Below, piece by piece: positions 33,449 through 42,500 of a stretch of DNA of 64,000 bases; positions within the stretch are counted from its first letter, which is position 1, and the number at the start of each line of letters is the position of its first letter. The notes under the pieces were generated by a model. That model made no database searches, was not told the origin of the DNA, and saw nothing but the letters and a program-made list of their open reading frames with translations. Source of the stretch: Fimbriiglobus sp. (GTDB taxonomy: Bacteria > Planctomycetota > Planctomycetia > Gemmatales > Gemmataceae); assembly GCA_022841795.1 (NCBI GenBank), contig JALHQU010000017.1, forward strand, positions 1 through 64,000, read 5' to 3'. A program made the position numbers and the translations under genes.

Positions 33449-34404
33449 AACTGTCCCGCGAACTCGACCTGCTGGTGGTCGTCTACCTGGCGGTCATCGT
33501 GTTCTGCATCCTGTACCCGGACACGTTCCTGTCGCACAAGATGCTGCTGGCGTTCCTGCGGGGCATGTCCACCGACGGCATCCTGGCGGTGGGCATGATG
33601 GTGCTGATGGTGGCCGGGGTGTTCGACCTGTCGGTCGGGGCGATGATGTCGCTGGCCGGGGTGGTGGCCGGAACGCTGCTCATGAAGCACCACCTGCCGG
33701 TGCCGCTGGCGGTACTCGCCGGGCTGCTGGTCGGGGCGGCCGGCGGGCTGGCGAACGGGCTGGTCGTGACCAAGTTGAAGGTGAACGCGCTCATCACCAC
33801 CCTGGCCACCCTGGGCATCTTCAAGTGGCTGACGCTGCTGCTCGGCGGGGTGAGCATCCCGGACCTGCCGCCGGGGTTCGCCGCCCTCGGGCAGACGGAG
33901 TGGCCGGCCGGCACCTGGAACGGCGAGCCGTGGGGGGTGCAGACGCCCATCTGGTTCATGTTCGGGCTGGCGGCGGTGGCGCACCTCGCCATGAGCCGCG
34001 CCCGCTGGTTCCGTCAACTGTACTACATCGGGGCGAACCCGAAGGCGGCGACGCTCTCCGGCATTCCCACCGCCCGCGTGCAACTGATCGCGTTCGTGCT
34101 CTGCGGGGTGATCGCGGCCGCCGCCGGGCTGGCGTTCGCCGCCCGCCTGGGGGCGGCCAGCAGCACCGCCGGGGAGGGGGCCGAGCTGCGGGTGATCACC
34201 GCCGTCATCCTCGGCGGGGCCAGCTTGCAGGGCGGGCGGGGCACCATCCTCGGGGCCATCGTCGGGGTGGCGTTCATGCAGTTGGTGAACACCCTCCTGC
34301 TGGTGGCGCGGGTGGAGGCGCACTGGCAGTGGATGGTGACCGGGGTGATCCTGATCGCGGCGGCCGGGCTGGACTCGTGGAAGAACCGGGGGCGAAGCGC
34401 ATGA
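33445..34404 (+). CDS. sugar ABC transporter permease
   Basis: A 319-residue membrane protein of the RbsC/branched-chain permease family with about eight to ten spans. VLMVAGVFDLSVGAMMSLAG and NALITTLATLGIFKWLTLLL are the conserved early blocks, and VITAVILGGASLQGGRGTI is the family cytoplasmic loop contacting the ATPase. It forms the membrane channel with the ATPase encoded just upstream. Four-base overlaps with both neighbouring genes show tight coupling. Confidence 0.93.
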   Translation: MKLSRELDLLVVVYLAVIVFCILYPDTFLSHKMLLAFLRGMSTDGILAVGMMVLMVAGVFDLSVGAMMSLAGVVAGTLLMKHHLPVPLAVLAGLLVGAAGGLANGLVVTKLKVNALITTLATLGIFKWLTLLLGGVSIPDLPPGFAALGQTEWPAGTWNGEPWGVQTPIWFMFGLAAVAHLAMSRARWFRQLYYIGANPKAATLSGIPTARVQLIAFVLCGVIAAAAGLAFAARLGAASSTAGEGAELRVITAVILGGASLQGGRGTILGAIVGVAFMQLVNTLLLVARVEAHWQWMVTGVILIAAAGLDSWKNRGRSA

Positions 34405-35420
34405 ACCTGACTCCGACGCGGCGGGACGCACTGGTACTGGGCGGCGGGCTGGCCGGCGGGGCCGTGCTGTCCACCTTCCTCCGCCAGGAGGGCCGCGGCG
34501 GGTCGAGCGGCCCCGGCGGGCGGAAGGCGGGCAAGGACCTGGAGTACGTGTGGCTGTCCGCCCACCGCAACCTGCCGCTGTTCGTGGAGAACGACCACCC
34601 GGCGCTGAAGGTGGCGGCGGACGAGCTGGGCGTGTCCGTCACCATCGCCGGGCCGGACGGGGTGGACAAACCGGGGCTGGTGGACGCCATCGAGAAGACC
34701 ACCGCCCGCAAGCCGGCCGGCATGATGGTGGTCGGGTGGGACGAGTCGCTGCTGATCGCCCCGATCAACAAGGCGATCGCCGCCGGCATCCCGGTGGTGT
34801 GCGTGGACGCGGACGTGCCGAAGAGCAAGCGGTACGCGTTCATCGGCACCGACTGGACGGAGATCGGCGTCCGCCAGGCCGAGGCGATGGTGAAGGCGCT
34901 GAACGGCCGCACGGGCACCGTCGCCCTGCTCGGGCTGATCGACCAGAACATCGACGTGCTGGCGTTCGCCGGGTTCCGCAGCGTGGCCGAGAAGGCCGGG
35001 CTGACCGTGTTGCAACCGGAACACGACGACGGCAAGCAGGACGTGGCCACCCGCAAGGCGGCGGCGCTCCTCCAGCGGGAGAAGACCCTGGTGGGCATGG
35101 CCGGGTTCGACTCGGAGAGCGGGCCGGGCATCGGCCAGGCGATCAAGGAGGCGGGCCGGGCCGGGCAGGTGATCGCCACCTGCGTGGACACCAGCCGGCA
35201 GCACCTGCGGCTGCTCAAGGACGGGGTGCTGACCGCGTGCGTCGGGCAGAACCGCGAGCTGTTCACCTACATGGGGGTGAAGGTGCTGCACGACATCGTG
35301 CACTCGCCGTTCCAGTTCACCGCGGACGAGCGGGCGCTGGGCCGCACCCCGGTGCCGGTGAACTTCAACACCGGCACGTTCACCGTCACCCGCGACACCG
35401 TGGATCGGTTCCTCAAGTGA
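34401..35420 (+). CDS. sugar ABC transporter substrate-binding protein
   Basis: A 339-residue periplasmic binding protein of the ribose-binding (Peripla_BP_4) type. It starts with a twin-arginine-like signal (TRRDALVLGGGLAGGAVLS) and has no lipobox cysteine. Family landmarks: AGMMVVGWDESLLIAPINKA, IPVVCVDADVPKSK, YAFIGTDWTEIGVRQAEAM and VTVALLG-like core read here as TVALLGLIDQNIDVLAF. The bound sugar cannot be read off the sequence; with the lactonase and Gfo/Idh/MocA enzyme it may be D-apiose or a close relative. Coupled by four-base overlaps on both sides. Confidence 0.88.
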   Translation: MNLTPTRRDALVLGGGLAGGAVLSTFLRQEGRGGSSGPGGRKAGKDLEYVWLSAHRNLPLFVENDHPALKVAADELGVSVTIAGPDGVDKPGLVDAIEKTTARKPAGMMVVGWDESLLIAPINKAIAAGIPVVCVDADVPKSKRYAFIGTDWTEIGVRQAEAMVKALNGRTGTVALLGLIDQNIDVLAFAGFRSVAEKAGLTVLQPEHDDGKQDVATRKAAALLQREKTLVGMAGFDSESGPGIGQAIKEAGRAGQVIATCVDTSRQHLRLLKDGVLTACVGQNRELFTYMGVKVLHDIVHSPFQFTADERALGRTPVPVNFNTGTFTVTRDTVDRFLK

Positions 35421-36421
35421 CTCCCCTACGCTTCGCCGCCATCGGCGCCGGGTTCTGGGCCGACTACCAGCTGGCCGGCTGGCGGGAGGTGCCGGGTGTG
35501 GCGTGCGTAGCCGTGTGCGACCGCGACCAGGCGAAGGCCGAACGGTTCGGCGTGCCGGCGTTCGACGACCCGGAGCGGATGATCGCCGAGGTGAAACCCG
35601 ATTTTCTGGACGTCATCACCGGCGTGGAGTCACACCGCTCGCTGGTGGAACTGGCCGCGAAGCACCGTATCCCCGTGGTGTGCCAGAAGCCGCTCGCCCC
35701 GACCCTGGCCGACGCCGAGGCGATGGTCGCCGCCTGCCGCGCCGCCGGCGTGCCGCTGCTGGTGAACGAGAACTGGCGGTGGCAGACACCGCTCCGCGAG
35801 CTGCACCGGGTGTTGGAATCGGGCGTCATCGGCACGCCGTTCCGCGCCCGCATCGACATGATCTCCGGCTTCCCGGTGTTCATGAACCAGCCGGCCCTGG
35901 CCGAACTCGAACAGTTCATCCTGACGGACCTCGGCAGCCACACCCTGGACGTGGCCCGGTGGCTGTTCGGCGAGGCGAGAAGCGTGTATTGCACCACCCG
36001 CCGCACGCTGCCGAACATCAAGGGCGAGAACGTGGCGACGGTAGTGCTGGAGGCACGGCCGACGACGGTGCTGGTGCAGATGGCCTACGCCCAGAACCCG
36101 CTCGAACGCGAGTGCTTCCCGGAAACGCTGGTGTTCGTCGAGGGCGACCGCGGCAGCGCGGAGCTGTGCCCCGGCTGCGTGCTGAAGGTGACGACCGCCG
36201 ACGGCACCCTCGCCCGCCGCGTGCCCCCGCCGCAGTACCCGTGGGCGAACCCGGCCTACGCGGTTGTGCATTCGAGCGTCGTGCCGTGCCTGACGGATTT
36301 GGCGAAACACCTGCGGGGCGAGGGCACTGCCGACACCACCGGCGAGGACAACCTGAACACCGCGCGGCTGGTGTTCGCGGCGTATGAGTCGGCGGCTGTG
36401 AACCGCGTCATTCATCTGTAG
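35417..36421 (+). CDS. Gfo/Idh/MocA-family sugar dehydrogenase
   Basis: A 334-residue NAD(P)-dependent oxidoreductase. The N terminus RFAAIGAGFWADYQLAGW is the nucleotide loop, and the signature VVCQKPLAPTLADAEAM holds the catalytic lysine of the EKP-type motif. NENWRWQTPLRELHRV and DLGSHTLDVARWLFGE complete the active site. GTG 35417 overlaps the binding-protein stop. D-apiose dehydrogenase belongs to this family and shares operons with apionolactonase, so that activity is the best guess. The TAG stop is inside the palindromic element starting at 36416. Confidence 0.85.
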   Translation: MTPLRFAAIGAGFWADYQLAGWREVPGVACVAVCDRDQAKAERFGVPAFDDPERMIAEVKPDFLDVITGVESHRSLVELAAKHRIPVVCQKPLAPTLADAEAMVAACRAAGVPLLVNENWRWQTPLRELHRVLESGVIGTPFRARIDMISGFPVFMNQPALAELEQFILTDLGSHTLDVARWLFGEARSVYCTTRRTLPNIKGENVATVVLEARPTTVLVQMAYAQNPLERECFPETLVFVEGDRGSAELCPGCVLKVTTADGTLARRVPPPQYPWANPAYAVVHSSVVPCLTDLAKHLRGEGTADTTGEDNLNTARLVFAAYESAAVNRVIHL

Positions 36422-36466
36422 CCGGTGTCTGTGACCCCGGCCCGGCCTCATAGAGGCCGGCTACAG
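36416..36466. repeat. 51-bp compound palindrome (ctgtagccgg family), copy 1
   Basis: Outer arms ctgtagccgg and ccggctacag enclose two smaller hairpins (gtctgtgac-type and ggcctcatagaggcc). It is the reverse complement, with three differences, of the element at 51086-51136. The TAG at 36419 ends the dehydrogenase gene. It ends 12 bases before the next ATG. Confidence 0.88.
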
Positions 36467-36477
36467 AAGAGGGTGCC

Positions 36478-37419
36478 ATGAACCTCTCCCCCGCTTCGTG
36501 CGTCGTCGGCGTGTGCGGCCTCGGCCAGATGGGCGCGTCCGCCGCCGTCTGCTTCAGCCGGGCCGGGTACAAGGTGCTGCTCTGGGGCCGGGACGCCGCC
36601 AGGCTCGCCGCCACACCGCCGCAATTCGCCAAGCTGCACGCCTTCCTCGACGAACACGTCGGCCCGCCGGCGGGGGCCATCGGCGACATCGAGCTGTCAG
36701 CCGACCTCCGCACCGTGGACGAGCGGGCCGACGTGATCCTGGAGTGCGTGACCGAGGACCTCGGCCAGAAGGCGGACCTACTGTCGCGGCTCACGGCGGC
36801 GAAGGAGCGGAAGGCGCTGCTCCTCAGCACCACCAGCGGGCTGAGCATCACGGCGATGGGCCGACAAAGCGGCACCCAGCACCTGCTCGTCGGGGCGCAC
36901 TTCTGGAACCCGGCGCACCTCATGCCGATCGTCGAGATCATCAAGGGGGACGACACGTCCGAAGAGCGGATGGGCTGGGCGACCGAGCTGGCCACGCGGA
37001 TCGGCAAGACGCCGGTGCGGGTGGAGAAGGACGTGCCCGGGTTCATCGGCAACCGGCTGCTGCACGCCCTGTGGCGGGAGGCGATCCATCTGGTGGAAAC
37101 CGGCGTGGCGTCCCCGGCCGACGTCGATCTGGTGGCGTCGCTCACGTTCGGCCTGCGACTGCCGGCGGTCGGCCCTTTCGCCAACATGGATCTGGTCGGG
37201 CTGGAGTTGCTGTCGCAGATTCAGTCGTACCTGCTCCGCGACCTGTCGAGCGCGGCCGGCGTGATGCCGGCGGTGCGGGAGCACCTCGCCGCCGGGCACA
37301 CCGGCATGAGGAGCGGCCACGGGTTCCACGACTGGACCGCCCGCGACCCGGCCGCCCTGATCTCCCTCCGCGACCGCCAGATCGTGAACCAGTTGAAGTT
37401 CCTCCGCGGCGGAAAGTAG
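36478..37419 (+). CDS. 3-hydroxyacyl-CoA dehydrogenase-like NAD-dependent enzyme
   Basis: A 313-residue protein with the two-domain fold of 3-hydroxyacyl-CoA dehydrogenases and L-gulonate 3-dehydrogenases. VCGLGQMGASAAVCFSRAG is the NAD loop, AHFWNPAHLMPIVEII carries the catalytic His-Asn set, and DVPGFIGNRLLHALWREA starts the C-terminal helical domain. It oxidises a 3-hydroxy acid. In a sugar-acid operon it may act on the acid made by the lactonase rather than on a fatty acyl-CoA. Its last codon and TAG stop run into the element at 37415. Confidence 0.85.
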   Translation: MNLSPASCVVGVCGLGQMGASAAVCFSRAGYKVLLWGRDAARLAATPPQFAKLHAFLDEHVGPPAGAIGDIELSADLRTVDERADVILECVTEDLGQKADLLSRLTAAKERKALLLSTTSGLSITAMGRQSGTQHLLVGAHFWNPAHLMPIVEIIKGDDTSEERMGWATELATRIGKTPVRVEKDVPGFIGNRLLHALWREAIHLVETGVASPADVDLVASLTFGLRLPAVGPFANMDLVGLELLSQIQSYLLRDLSSAAGVMPAVREHLAAGHTGMRSGHGFHDWTARDPAALISLRDRQIVNQLKFLRGGK

Positions 37420-37474
37420 CAGGCACACTCCGTGTGCCGTCCGCACAGTCGGCAGATGGCCCACGGCGTGGGCC
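37415..37474. repeat. palindrome arm shared with 13910 plus ggcccac hairpin
   Basis: Bases 37415-37444 are identical to 13915-13944, one arm of the 68-bp palindrome, and contain the short hairpin ggcacactccgtgtgcc and the TAG stop of the upstream gene. Then ggcccac at 37458-37464 pairs with gtgggcc at 37468-37474; the same 17-base unit recurs at 39488-39504. Confidence 0.85.
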
Positions 37475-37562
37475 GGCTACTTGAAACCCCCCGAACCGCT
37501 GGCACCGCGGGCGGCGGGCGGATATACCGTTCGCACCCCCCGCTTTCCTCCCGCCGGTGCCC

Positions 37563-39056
37563 ATGTCCACGTCCACCCCCGCCCTGCGAACCGGTTGGGC
37601 CAGCCTCCGCGACCTGAACGGGTACCAGTGGTTCGTGTTCTGCGTCGCCGCCATCGCCTGGATGGCCGACTGCATGGACCAGCAGCTGTTCAACCTGGCG
37701 CGGGTGAAGTCGCTCACCGATCTGCTCGGCGGGGCGTCGGCCGACCCGGACGTGGTGAAGCTGTGGGCCACCCGCGCCACGTCCATCTTCCTGATCGGGT
37801 GGGCGACCGGCGGGCTGGTGTTCGGCATGTACGGGGACCGCATCGGCCGGGTGCGGACGCTCACGTACACCATCCTCTTGTACTCGGTGTTCACCGGCCT
37901 GAGCGCCCTGTCGGTCGGCCCGTGGGACTACTGCGCGTACCGGTTCCTCACCGGGCTGGGGGTGGGCGGGGTGTTCGCCGCCGCCGTCGCCCTGCTGGCC
38001 GAGACCATGCCCGCCCACGCCCGCCCGTTCACCCTCGGGCTGATGCAGGCGCTGTCGGCGGTCGGCAACTGCACCGCCGCCCTGCTGTTCATCGCCCTCG
38101 GGCTGCTGGAGTTGAAAGGCTACTTGGACGGGCTGAAGGGGGTCGGGCTGTCCGCCTGGCGGGTGCTGTTCCTGATCGGCATCGCCCCGGCCGTGCTGGT
38201 CGTCTTCATCCAGCGGCGGCTGAAGGAGCCGGAGTCGTGGCGGCTGGCGAAGGCGGCGGCCGACGCCGGCACCGGGAAGAAGCTCGGCTCCTACGCCGAG
38301 CTGTTCAGCGGCGGGCGGGTGACCCGGCACGCCCTGCTCGGCATGCTGCTGGCGTTCGTCGGGGTGGTCGGGCTGTGGGGCATCGGGTTCTTCGCCGTGG
38401 ACCTGCAGCAGGGCATCTTCCGGCCCACCTTCGCCGCCGAGGCGGCGGCCCAAAACCCATACCCGGCGGGTTTCGACGCGGCGGACGGGCTGACCGACGC
38501 CCAGAAGGCGGAGAAGGCGGTGATCGACAAGAACCGTACTCAGTACATCGCCGGGCAGGGGATCGTCTGGGCCGGGGTGACGTCGCTGGCCATCAACGTC
38601 GGCGCCTTCTTCGGCATGACCGGGTTCAGCTGGCTGGCCGTGCGGATCGGCCGCCGGCCGGCGTTCGCCCTCACCTTCCTGGCCGCGGCCGGCAGTGTCG
38701 CCACCGTGTTCATGGGGATGACGACGCGGTTCGACATCCTGTGGATGAGCGCCCTGATGGGGTTCTGCCTGCTCGCCCTGTTCGGCGGGTACGCCGTCTA
38801 CCTGCCGGAACTGTTCCCCACCCGGCTGCGGGCGACCGGCACCAGCTTCTGCTACAACGTCGGCCGGTTCCTGGCGGCCAGCGGCCCGCTCGCCCTCGGC
38901 TACCTGACGGCCGACGTGTTCGCCTCCGCCAAGACCCCGGAAACCCCGGACCTGCACTTCCGGTACGCCGGGCTGGCCATGTGTTCGATCTTCGCCCTCG
39001 GCCTGATCGTGCTGCCGTTCCTGCCCGAGACGAAGGGCCAGCCGCTGCCCGAATAA
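37563..39056 (+). CDS. MFS transporter
   Basis: A 497-residue major facilitator with twelve predicted spans. Family landmarks: GWATGGLVFGMYGDRIGRVRTL read as the loop 2-3 motif (GMYGDRIGRVR), YRFLTGLGVGGVFAAAVAL and PELFPTRLRATGTSFCYN, the sugar/acid-porter type signature, and FLPETKGQPLPE at the end. An insert of about 70 residues between the halves (EAAAQNPYPAGFDAADG) is longer than usual. Substrate is probably an organic acid or sugar, possibly linked to the operon upstream. A GTG six bases earlier is an alternative start. Confidence 0.88.
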   Translation: MSTSTPALRTGWASLRDLNGYQWFVFCVAAIAWMADCMDQQLFNLARVKSLTDLLGGASADPDVVKLWATRATSIFLIGWATGGLVFGMYGDRIGRVRTLTYTILLYSVFTGLSALSVGPWDYCAYRFLTGLGVGGVFAAAVALLAETMPAHARPFTLGLMQALSAVGNCTAALLFIALGLLELKGYLDGLKGVGLSAWRVLFLIGIAPAVLVVFIQRRLKEPESWRLAKAAADAGTGKKLGSYAELFSGGRVTRHALLGMLLAFVGVVGLWGIGFFAVDLQQGIFRPTFAAEAAAQNPYPAGFDAADGLTDAQKAEKAVIDKNRTQYIAGQGIVWAGVTSLAINVGAFFGMTGFSWLAVRIGRRPAFALTFLAAAGSVATVFMGMTTRFDILWMSALMGFCLLALFGGYAVYLPELFPTRLRATGTSFCYNVGRFLAASGPLALGYLTADVFASAKTPETPDLHFRYAGLAMCSIFALGLIVLPFLPETKGQPLPE

Positions 39057-39060
39057 GGAA

Positions 39061-39146
39061 CAAGGAAGAAGTAGAAAGGAACAAACCCGAGTGGTGAACC
39101 GGACGGGCGGCAGGTGCTCTCCCTTGTTCCCTGCTACTTCTTCCTT
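39061..39146. repeat. inverted repeat with 14-bp arms (caaggaag family)
   Basis: caaggaagaagtag at 39061-39074 pairs exactly with ctacttcttccttg at 39133-39146. Both arms continue as imperfect iterations of aaggaac/gctcctt out to 39055 and about 39175. It fills the gap after the MFS gene. Its A/G-rich composition is unlike the other palindromes. Confidence 0.75.
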
Positions 39147-39184
39147 GTGACTTGCTCCTTGCTCCTTGCTCCTTGAGGCTTCCG

Positions 39185-39448
39185 ATGCCCCTGCCGACCG
39201 CCCCGGACTGGTTGACCAAGCGCGACGGCGGGCTGGCCGTCGGCGTCCGCGATCACGTCCTATTCGTCACCCTGTCGGGTCGGCCGCAGTACCGACTGGA
39301 GGCGCGGCCGGCGAAGGGCAAGTACGCCTGCTACGTCGCCCAGACGAACAGTGGCAAGCTGATCGACGACGCCACCGCCGAGTACCCCACCCGCGACGCG
39401 GCCATGGCCGGCGGGCTGGACCGGCTGAAGGCCCGCCTCGGGTGGTGA
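39185..39448 (+). CDS. hypothetical small protein
   Basis: An 87-residue basic protein of no recognised family. It is strand-rich in the first half (GLAVGVRDHVLFVTLSGRPQYRLEA, given as the run between GLAVGV and RLEA) and ends with a helix (RDAAMAGGLDRLKARLGW). The ATG at 39185 follows ccttgagg. It stands between two repeat regions, 8 bases before one ends and 14 before the next begins. Confidence 0.55.
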   Translation: MPLPTAPDWLTKRDGGLAVGVRDHVLFVTLSGRPQYRLEARPAKGKYACYVAQTNSGKLIDDATAEYPTRDAAMAGGLDRLKARLGW

Positions 39449-39462
39449 CGGCAAAAAGTAGC

Positions 39463-39504
39463 CCGCTCACGCCGTGAGCGGGGCAGCGGCCCACGGCGTG
39501 GGCC
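39463..39504. repeat. two tandem short hairpins
   Basis: ccgctcac/gtgagcgg (39463-39470 with 39474-39481) and ggcccac/gtgggcc (39488-39494 with 39498-39504). Both have the central form cac-gsc-gtg seen in the elements at 8882, 13910 and 37415. They lie between convergent genes. Confidence 0.8.
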
Positions 39505-39511
39505 GCCTACA

Positions 39512-42500
39512 TTACCGCCCGCCGGCCGGGCGGGTGTGCCACGCGGCGTCGTCCGGGATCGATTTCGGCCGCGGTTCAGCCGGCGGGTAGTTGCTCATGC
39601 CGCGGAACGGCAGCGGGCCGACCTGCCCGCCGGTGACGGTGGTGGGCGACGTGTCCTTGCAGTACCCGTGCGTGCGGAGGACGAACGACCGCTTCCACCC
39701 GGCGGGCAGCTTCGGCAACCCGGCCGGGTCGAACGTCACCGTCACCTCGTCGCCGGGGCCGCACAGCACGAACCGATCGTCCACGTCCGCCATCAACTCG
39801 GTCACGTCGCCGAGCTTCGTCAGCTTGCCGGCCCACTTCGTGACGGCCACCGGCTCGAACCGCTCCGGGTCGTAGGCCTGCGGCAGTTTGCCGTTGGTGC
39901 GGACCTCCTGCACGAACCCCGGGTGGCTGAGGACCACCGACTGCGGCTTGAGCGGCGTCACCGCCGCCGGCTCCTCGGCCACGCCGACGATCACCTGGTC
40001 CCAGTAGATCTGTAGGTTGGTGCGGAGGCGGAACTTCGACCCGGTGCGGAACCAGTCGCCGGCCGGTACGGTCATCACCTTCGGCAGCCCGGCCGGGAAC
40101 CCGACCTCGCCGAGCGCTTCCCATTTTCCATCGGCGGTCTGGCGTTCGAGCACCGGCGGGGCCATGTTCACCCCGGCCTGCCCGGCCGCGATGATCGACT
40201 CCGGGTACGGGTAGTCGGTCCACCCGGCCAGCACGAGCGACAGGGGCTTGTCAGTCGGCAGCCCGTTCAGCCGGTCGGCGAAGTCGAGTTCCAGCCAGTG
40301 GTCCTCGGCGAACCCGAGCCACGACCGCTGGGCGAACCCGTCCACGGTGGCGCCGTCCCGCGTCAGAATCGTCTTCGTGCGGTCCACCCCGCGGTGGTCG
40401 GTGGCTTTCGCCGGGAACACCCGCGTGCGGAACTGCTGGAGCTTCTGCGTCGGGGCGGGGGCGGCGGTGGCGAACCGCTCGTCCGGGTACACCACCGCGT
40501 CGGCCGGGTGGTCGATCACGTCCAGCCGCACGTGGTCCAGGTACATCACCTCGTCCATCGGCTCGGCGATGCGGAGGACGTATCGGCCGTTCCGCAGCCC
40601 GAGCTGGTGCGCCTCAATCGTCACCGACTCCTCCGGCCGCGGCGGGCGGCAGACTCCGTCCGCCCCGCACTCGCCCATCGCCCCGCCGCCGAGGAAGTCG
40701 GTGACGTACACCCACCGCTCGCCGTCCCACGTCATCAGCACCGGGCAGGAGGTAGGCTTGCGGTTCAGCTCGGCGACGGCGAACGGGGCGCCGGCCGGCA
40801 CGCCGAGTTCGGCCTGCACCACGCAATCCGGCCAGCGGATGCGGAGGGCGTCGATCTGCGTGGCCTTGCCCAGCCCGAACTCGGCCGGCAGCAGCGACTG
40901 CCCCGGCCCGCTCTCCAGGGTGGTGAGTTCGACCATCGCCCGCAGCGGGCCGGTCAGGGCGGTCGCCTTGGTGCCGATGCCGTCGGTGTTCGTCCGCAGG
41001 TTCTTCTGCCCGATGCCGGCGTTGCTGTTGTCCCGCTTGCCGGTGAACCACACGCGGGCGGTGTGGTGGCCGTTCGGCACGCCGGGGAACACCGCCAGCC
41101 CTTTGGCGTGCCACGCGATCACGTCCGGGGTGCCGTCGCCGTCCGCGTCGGCGGCGGCGATGGCGTGCAACCGGCCGAGCGCCGTCACCGCCGGGCCGAA
41201 CGGCTCGGGGACGTTCTTCAGCTTGCCCTCGCCGTCGCCGTGCAGGAACACCGCCTGCCCGTCGCGGCCCAGGCCGATCACGTCCGCCCGCCCGTCCTGG
41301 TCCAGGTCGCAGCGGCCGGCCGAGAGCAGCGGCGGCGAGTCGGTGGCGCCGGCGGCGAACCGCTTGTCGAAGTTGGTTCCCGGCAACTCCTGCTTGCTGA
41401 CCAGGAACACCGGCTTGTCGCCGGTGACGAACAGCAGGTCGGACTGGTCGTCGCCGTTGGCGTCCAGCACCAGCCCGCCGGTCAGGTCTTTCGCCTCCGT
41501 CGACAGTGGCTCGCCGGCCTTGAACCGCATCAATCGGTCGTTCAGGATCACCTCCAGCGGTCGGTCCTTTTGCAGCACCACCAGATCCACGTCCTTGTCC
41601 CCGTCGATGTCCAGGGCGACGACGCCGGGGACGGTGATGCCCGATTTGAACAGTGGGCCAAATTGCCTGAACGCGGTGGTCATCGGCGGGGTCGGCTCGT
41701 CGAACCGCGACGGCGGGGCGACGCCGACGTTCTGCACCAACTCCACCGTACTGCCGGTCGCGGCGATCAGGTCGAGGTCGCCGTCCTGGTCGATGTCCAG
41801 CCAGTGCAGGGCGGCGAACGCGCCGGTCAGCTTGTCGAACCCGGCCGCGGCGGTCACGTCCTCGAATTTCTTCCCGCCGGCGTTCCGCAGCAGTTTCAGC
41901 CCGGTCGGGCCGGCCAGCACCAGATCCGGCCAGCCGTCGTTGTCGTAATCCCCGACCGCACACGCCCGGCTGCCGGTGGTGGTCAGCCCCGTGGCCGCGG
42001 TCACGTCGGTGAACTTGCCACCGTCATTCCGCAGCAGCCGGTCGCCGGCCGCGGACAGGAGCAGCAGGTCCGGCTTGCCGTCGCGGTCGAAGTCGAGCCG
42101 CACCAGCACCCCGGCCGGGGTGTCCGGCAGGTCGATCGTCCACGCCCCCTTCTGCTGGAACATCGGCGGCGGGCCGACGGCGGCCGGCTTCACCAGCTCC
42201 GGCCGGCCGATGACCGTGGCGTACCGCCCCTGCTCGGAGTGCTTGGTCTCGCGGGCCTCGTCCTCCCAGTTCGCCCGCCTCAGTTCGTCCTGGAGGACGA
42301 TCAGCTTCGACTGCTCCTCCGGCGAGGTGGTCACGTGGTTGGCCACCCCGTGCCACGCCGGCACCAGGTACGGGTTCAACTCCAGCGCTTTGCGGAACAG
42401 CTTGAGTGCCTCCGGGTCTTCCTGGTAGCGGACGTTCGAATAGGCCAGGTACAGCCACGCCCGGTCGTCGGTCGGGTCGGCCTCCGTCACCGCGGTGAAG

